DNA of 64,000 bases, from positions 144,151 to 208,150 of the forward strand of contig CANEZP010000001.1 in NCBI GenBank assembly GCA_947444305.1. The letters run 5' to 3'. This document shows positions 60,732 through 64,000 of the stretch, piece after piece (positions within the stretch are counted from its first letter, which is position 1; every line of letters starts with the position of its first letter). The stretch is from Pseudobdellovibrionaceae bacterium. Lineage in GTDB: Bacteria > Bdellovibrionota > Bdellovibrionia > Bdellovibrionales > UBA1609. The position numbers and the translations under genes are program-made. The notes beneath the pieces were generated by a model that had not been told where the DNA came from, ran no database searches, and saw only the letters and a list, made by a program, of their open reading frames with translations.

Positions 60732-61019
60732 ATGCGGAACATGAATAAAGGCTTAGTCTTATTAGCGCTTTCTATGTTCTTGGGCGCTTGTAGCAAGGGC
60801 GGGCAACTGACGCTTGAGCCGAACGCACGCATCGTAAAATCCAAGGGCGCGCCGTTTGCGACCGTAAACCAAGGCGGTAAAGCCTTGATCGTTCAGCAAG
60901 GCCAAACGCCCACCACCGGCGTGCACGGCTGGGTCACCGTCCAGACGATCTCATCGAAGACGATGACCAGCACAAGTGGGCACGGCATGGTCTTGAACAA
61001 GTCGGCCGCGAACCGCTAG
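60732..61019 (+). CDS. Small lipoprotein
   Basis: A 95-residue lipoprotein (lipobox FLGAC, Cys 20 from the first ATG). The mature part is short and beta-prone, without known motifs. AGGGGG lies about 8 bases before the ATG at 60732; an ATG at 60741 is possible. Its stop forms a CTAG overlap with the convergent M28 peptidase gene. Confidence 0.8.
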   Translation: MRNMNKGLVLLALSMFLGACSKGGQLTLEPNARIVKSKGAPFATVNQGGKALIVQQGQTPTTGVHGWVTVQTISSKTMTSTSGHGMVLNKSAANR

Positions 61020-63916
61020 TGCGTTTGTGCTTTCAGCACGGGCGTAATCTCAAATTGCTTTTCGTTACCGGCGCGTAAAAGTCTGATCTTAATCTTTTCG
61101 TTCGCCTTGAGCGCCTGTAAACAATAAACGTAGTCATTCAAATTTTGGATCTTCATGCCACCGAGTTCGACGATCGTGTCGCCGGCCACGAGGCCCGCTT
61201 TCTCGGCGGGTGAGTCTTTGCTCGTACCCGAGATAAGAACGCCCGTCTTGCCCTCCTGCGAGTAATCCGGGATGGTTCCCAGGTAAAGTCTTAAACCGCG
61301 TCCTTGCTGCTGCCGTTGCGAGCCGTCGACCTTTACGTACTTCACGAGCGGCGTGGCCGACGAAGCGAGAAGGCCGGTCATGGTCGCGGCCCAATCGGCC
61401 GTCTTGACTAAGCCCTCGTAATTGATGAGCGCGGCGGTGTCTTCACCGGTGTGGTATTGCGGATGCGATCCGGTGAAAAGCATGATCGACGGAATGCCTT
61501 TCATGTAAAAGGAAAGGGCGTCGGACGGCAGGTAAGGATCTTCCTGGGTAGTCAGCGGCATCGGGTCTTTAAAGTTAGTTTGCTCGACCAAGCCCTTCCA
61601 CTCTTTTGCGGAACCAAGTCCTTGCACGATCAAAGCCTCGCGCATGCGGCCGATCATATCCATGTTGATCGAAGCGGTAATCTTGTTTTTCGCTACCGAA
61701 TTTTTCGCGAAGTAATTGGAGCCCAGCACGCCGATCTCTTCGCCGGTCCATAGGCCGAAGTAAACGTTTTGTTTTAACTTAAGTTCGCCGGATTTGACTT
61801 TTGCGGCGAGGGTACGCGCTACCTGCATGACGCCGGCGACGCCCGAAGCGTTGTCGTCCGCGCCGTGGTGGATTGCGCCCTTAATTTTGGATAAAGAGGT
61901 GCCGCCCTCGCCTAAACCGAGGTGATCCAAGTGCGCGCCTACGATGACCGAAGACTTCGCGCCCGGCGCTTCGAGTTTCGCGACGATGTTGTTCGATTGT
62001 CCTTTAACGAGTTTTAGATCGACCCGGGCCTCGGCGGTCAGCGTTTGCGAATGCGCGCTGAAATCGGCGGCGACAACTTCGCCCTTGATCAACTTCTGCG
62101 TCCATTCGGCACGGCTGGTGCCCGCGGCGGCGAATAATTTGTCGGCAAGGGCTGGCGACAAACGAAGAACCGCGAGTCCCGCGTCGTCGTTGCGTCCTTC
62201 GAAATTCAACTTCATCTCGGCGGCGGGGGCGGCCGAATCATCGACGAGGATCAAACCGCGCGCGCCGTTGAGGCGGGCGACCGTGGCTTTGTGTTGTAAG
62301 CGCGAGTAGACATGCAGATGAAAACGTTTTTCGTTGCTGACGTTTTCGGGTAAGCCCGCGAAAGCCAAAACCCATTTGTCTTTTACGTCGAGCCCCGCGT
62401 ACGAATTGTATTCGGCCTGGCCGTTCGCGGCCGGTGCGGTGATGCCGTATCCCGCAAATACCACCGGCGCGGATTCGAAGCTGCCATTCTTTGAATACGA
62501 AAGTGGAATCCAATCTACGCCGACGGTCGCACCTATGGAAGTGGAGCCTAAACTTAATTTATTTTTATCACCGAGTTCGATGCCGGAGGTGAACTCGTAT
62601 TTTTGGAAGTAGGAGCCGTCCGCGCCCGGCTTTAGGCCGAGGGCTTTAAAAGTCTCCGCGAGTTGTTTTGAATACTCGGGTTCGGTTGCACCGCCCGTGG
62701 GCCTGCCGCCGAATTTATCGGACGCGAGATACTCGACCCATCTGCGGGCTTCAATGGTGGGCGTAGCGTCCGTCATTTTCGCCGGGCCGGCGGGCGACGG
62801 GGCTAATTTTAGGTTCTGCCTTGCGAGTTCGTCATTCCAGTCGGCGCGGTAGAGTTGCGCCTCGCCCGCTTCGTTTGAGTGAGTCCAAATCAACCCTTTG
62901 CCGTCGGGTGTGAAGACCGGCAGGCCGTCGAAATTCGGCAAGCTCGAAGCGCGAACGGCTTCGCCCGTTCCGTTGACGTCGACCATGAAGAGTTCAAAGT
63001 TAGCGTAGCCTTCTTTATTGGTGGCGAAGATTAAGTAGTCGCCGCTGGGATGATAGAACGGAGCCCACGACATCGCCTTCAAGCGCGTGATTTGCCGTTG
63101 ATCGCTGCCGTCGATGTTCATCGTGTACACTTCGGCCGAGTGGCCGTCTTCCGTGAAACGGCGGAACGTAAGGCGCTGACCATCGGGCGAAAAGAACGGA
63201 CCGCCGTCGTAACCTTTGACGTCGGTGAGTTGCTTCACGCCGCTACCGTCGGCGCGCATAATATAAATATCCATCATGTAGGCGGGGTCACGGTCGAATT
63301 TTTGTTGATCGTCGGCGCTAAGTTTCTGCTTGTAGGCCGCGCGGTTGGACGCGAACGCGATCCATTTTCCGTCCGGTGAATACGACCCTTCGGCGTCGTA
63401 ACCCTTGGTCTTGGTCAGATTTTTAAGATTCTTACCCCGTGCCGAGGCTTCGTAAATTTCGTACGCGTCGTCAAAGCTCCAGTTGTATTTCTTCTTGGGA
63501 GCTTTGCGTTCTTCCCATTCGGCGGCCGTTTTTTGTTTCAATTCGGCATCTTCGTGCGTGCTGGCGAATAACACCTTCTGGCCCGAGGGATGTATCCAAG
63601 CGCAAGTTGTTTTACCTTGGCCCGGTGACACGCGATGCGTTTTGCCGCTCGTTAAGTCCATTAGGTAGATTTGGTAGAAAGGGTTGTCGGCCTCGCGCTC
63701 ACTTTGGAAAATAAGTTGGCGGCCGTCTTTGCTGAGGTATCCTTCGCCCGCCCGGCGGCCTTCGAAGGTGAGCTGCCGCATATTGGTGATGTAAGGCAAT
63801 GCCGCCGAACTCGGCGTTGTGGCTTGATTCGTTGGGGCAGGCTTTTTGCCTCCCGAAGCGCAAGAAGCAAGCATAAGCGAAAGAACAAAAATAAAAACAC
63901 GCACCCGAACCCCCAT
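61016..63916 (-). CDS. Lipoprotein peptidase: TolB propeller + M28 aminopeptidase + PDZ
   Basis: A 966-residue lipoprotein (lipobox LASC, Cys 19). A TolB-like propeller with many SPDGKWIAF-type blades spans about 45-375. An M28 zinc peptidase follows (about 390-845), with ligands in GAHLDHLG, GADDNASG, WTGEEIGVLGS, NMDMIGR and YHTGED and an inserted PA-like domain. A PDZ domain ends the protein (about 870-955, KAGLVAGDTIVELGGMKI). It probably trims peptides at the envelope. GAGG lies 9 bases before the ATG. Confidence 0.93.
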   Translation of the reverse strand: MGVRVRVFIFVLSLMLASCASGGKKPAPTNQATTPSSAALPYITNMRQLTFEGRRAGEGYLSKDGRQLIFQSEREADNPFYQIYLMDLTSGKTHRVSPGQGKTTCAWIHPSGQKVLFASTHEDAELKQKTAAEWEERKAPKKKYNWSFDDAYEIYEASARGKNLKNLTKTKGYDAEGSYSPDGKWIAFASNRAAYKQKLSADDQQKFDRDPAYMMDIYIMRADGSGVKQLTDVKGYDGGPFFSPDGQRLTFRRFTEDGHSAEVYTMNIDGSDQRQITRLKAMSWAPFYHPSGDYLIFATNKEGYANFELFMVDVNGTGEAVRASSLPNFDGLPVFTPDGKGLIWTHSNEAGEAQLYRADWNDELARQNLKLAPSPAGPAKMTDATPTIEARRWVEYLASDKFGGRPTGGATEPEYSKQLAETFKALGLKPGADGSYFQKYEFTSGIELGDKNKLSLGSTSIGATVGVDWIPLSYSKNGSFESAPVVFAGYGITAPAANGQAEYNSYAGLDVKDKWVLAFAGLPENVSNEKRFHLHVYSRLQHKATVARLNGARGLILVDDSAAPAAEMKLNFEGRNDDAGLAVLRLSPALADKLFAAAGTSRAEWTQKLIKGEVVAADFSAHSQTLTAEARVDLKLVKGQSNNIVAKLEAPGAKSSVIVGAHLDHLGLGEGGTSLSKIKGAIHHGADDNASGVAGVMQVARTLAAKVKSGELKLKQNVYFGLWTGEEIGVLGSNYFAKNSVAKNKITASINMDMIGRMREALIVQGLGSAKEWKGLVEQTNFKDPMPLTTQEDPYLPSDALSFYMKGIPSIMLFTGSHPQYHTGEDTAALINYEGLVKTADWAATMTGLLASSATPLVKYVKVDGSQRQQQGRGLRLYLGTIPDYSQEGKTGVLISGTSKDSPAEKAGLVAGDTIVELGGMKIQNLNDYVYCLQALKANEKIKIRLLRAGNEKQFEITPVLKAQTH

Positions 63917-63978
63917 TGTAACTAACCTCAGTTTGTAGCTAGAATTGAACGGTCAGACAAGAGATGACTAGGAGAGTG

Positions 63979-64000
63979 ATGAAACCAATCCCAACCGCGT
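63979..64000 (+). CDS. Possible gene start, cut by the window edge
   Basis: AGGAGAGTG precedes an ATG (63979) reading MKPIPTA to the edge. It is divergent from the M28 peptidase gene, as expected for a promoter region. Too short to identify. Confidence 0.35.

Noticed and set aside
1-64000. Search for tRNA, rRNA, CRISPR arrays, complete IS elements and phage genes
   Set aside because: None seen; intergenic gaps are mostly too short and no regularly spaced direct repeats are visible.

Overview
This window looks like chromosomal DNA of a Gram-negative, predatory-lineage bacterium of the Bdellovibrionota (Bdellovibrio/Oligoflexia type). That placement is inferred from gene content, not measured. 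The clues are a high density of lipoproteins and outer-membrane beta-barrels, FadE/thiolase/ETF-quinone oxidoreductase lipid oxidation, regulators with degenerate receiver, PilZ and cyclic-nucleotide domains, and a solo Y1-transposase-like gene of the kind I associate with these genomes. Genes are tightly packed with many 1-4 bp overlaps. Only two stretches over 300 bp lack a gene. I saw no rRNA, tRNA, CRISPR array, complete insertion sequence or prophage.

Layout. 1-5.4 kb: the start of rpsD, then a three-gene minus-strand operon (secreted protein, UMF1-type transporter, metallopeptidase-propeller-barrel outer-membrane protein). 5.4-9.7 kb: a TetR regulator divergent from fadE with a clear operator in the shared promoter, a small secreted FlgC-like protein, and a proline-rich secreted protein. 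9.8-13 kb: a cNMP/receiver/ATPase signalling protein, ribosomal protein L31 type B, a transposase-like gene cut by an in-frame stop, and a hairpin-rich non-coding stretch. 13-25 kb: a VWA lipoprotein, proline iminopeptidase, thiolase FadI, a glucokinase-regulator-like double SIS protein, RNase Y, a cNMP/zinc-ribbon protein, a PilZ-like protein, PdxH and a ROK sugar kinase.

25-35.4 kb holds the most unusual block: five translationally coupled minus-strand genes. Four encode large secreted or membrane proteins that I do not recognise. The fifth is a ClpB-like AAA+ ATPase that carries its own signal peptide and whose second ATPase module has lost its Walker A motif. A perfect palindrome lies upstream of the operon.

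35.5-45.7 kb: a secreted EF-hand protein with its own terminator, a HIT protein, ETF-quinone oxidoreductase lacking one iron-sulfur ligand, an LplT-PlsC fusion, then a patatin/polyphosphate kinase/Ppx-GppA group. 45.7-50.5 kb: an FHA membrane protein followed by a cell-envelope glycan operon (GT9, Alg9-like GT22, PAP2). 50.5-64 kb: lipoproteins, barrels, an HNH nuclease with no canonical start codon at its conserved N-terminus, a large subtilisin lipoprotein, a barrel plus QEGLA-motif metalloprotease pair, small membrane proteins, and an M28 peptidase with propeller and PDZ domains.

Together the window is rich in envelope proteolysis (four separate extracytoplasmic peptidases), fatty-acid oxidation and envelope assembly, as expected of a bacterium that degrades external protein and lipid.
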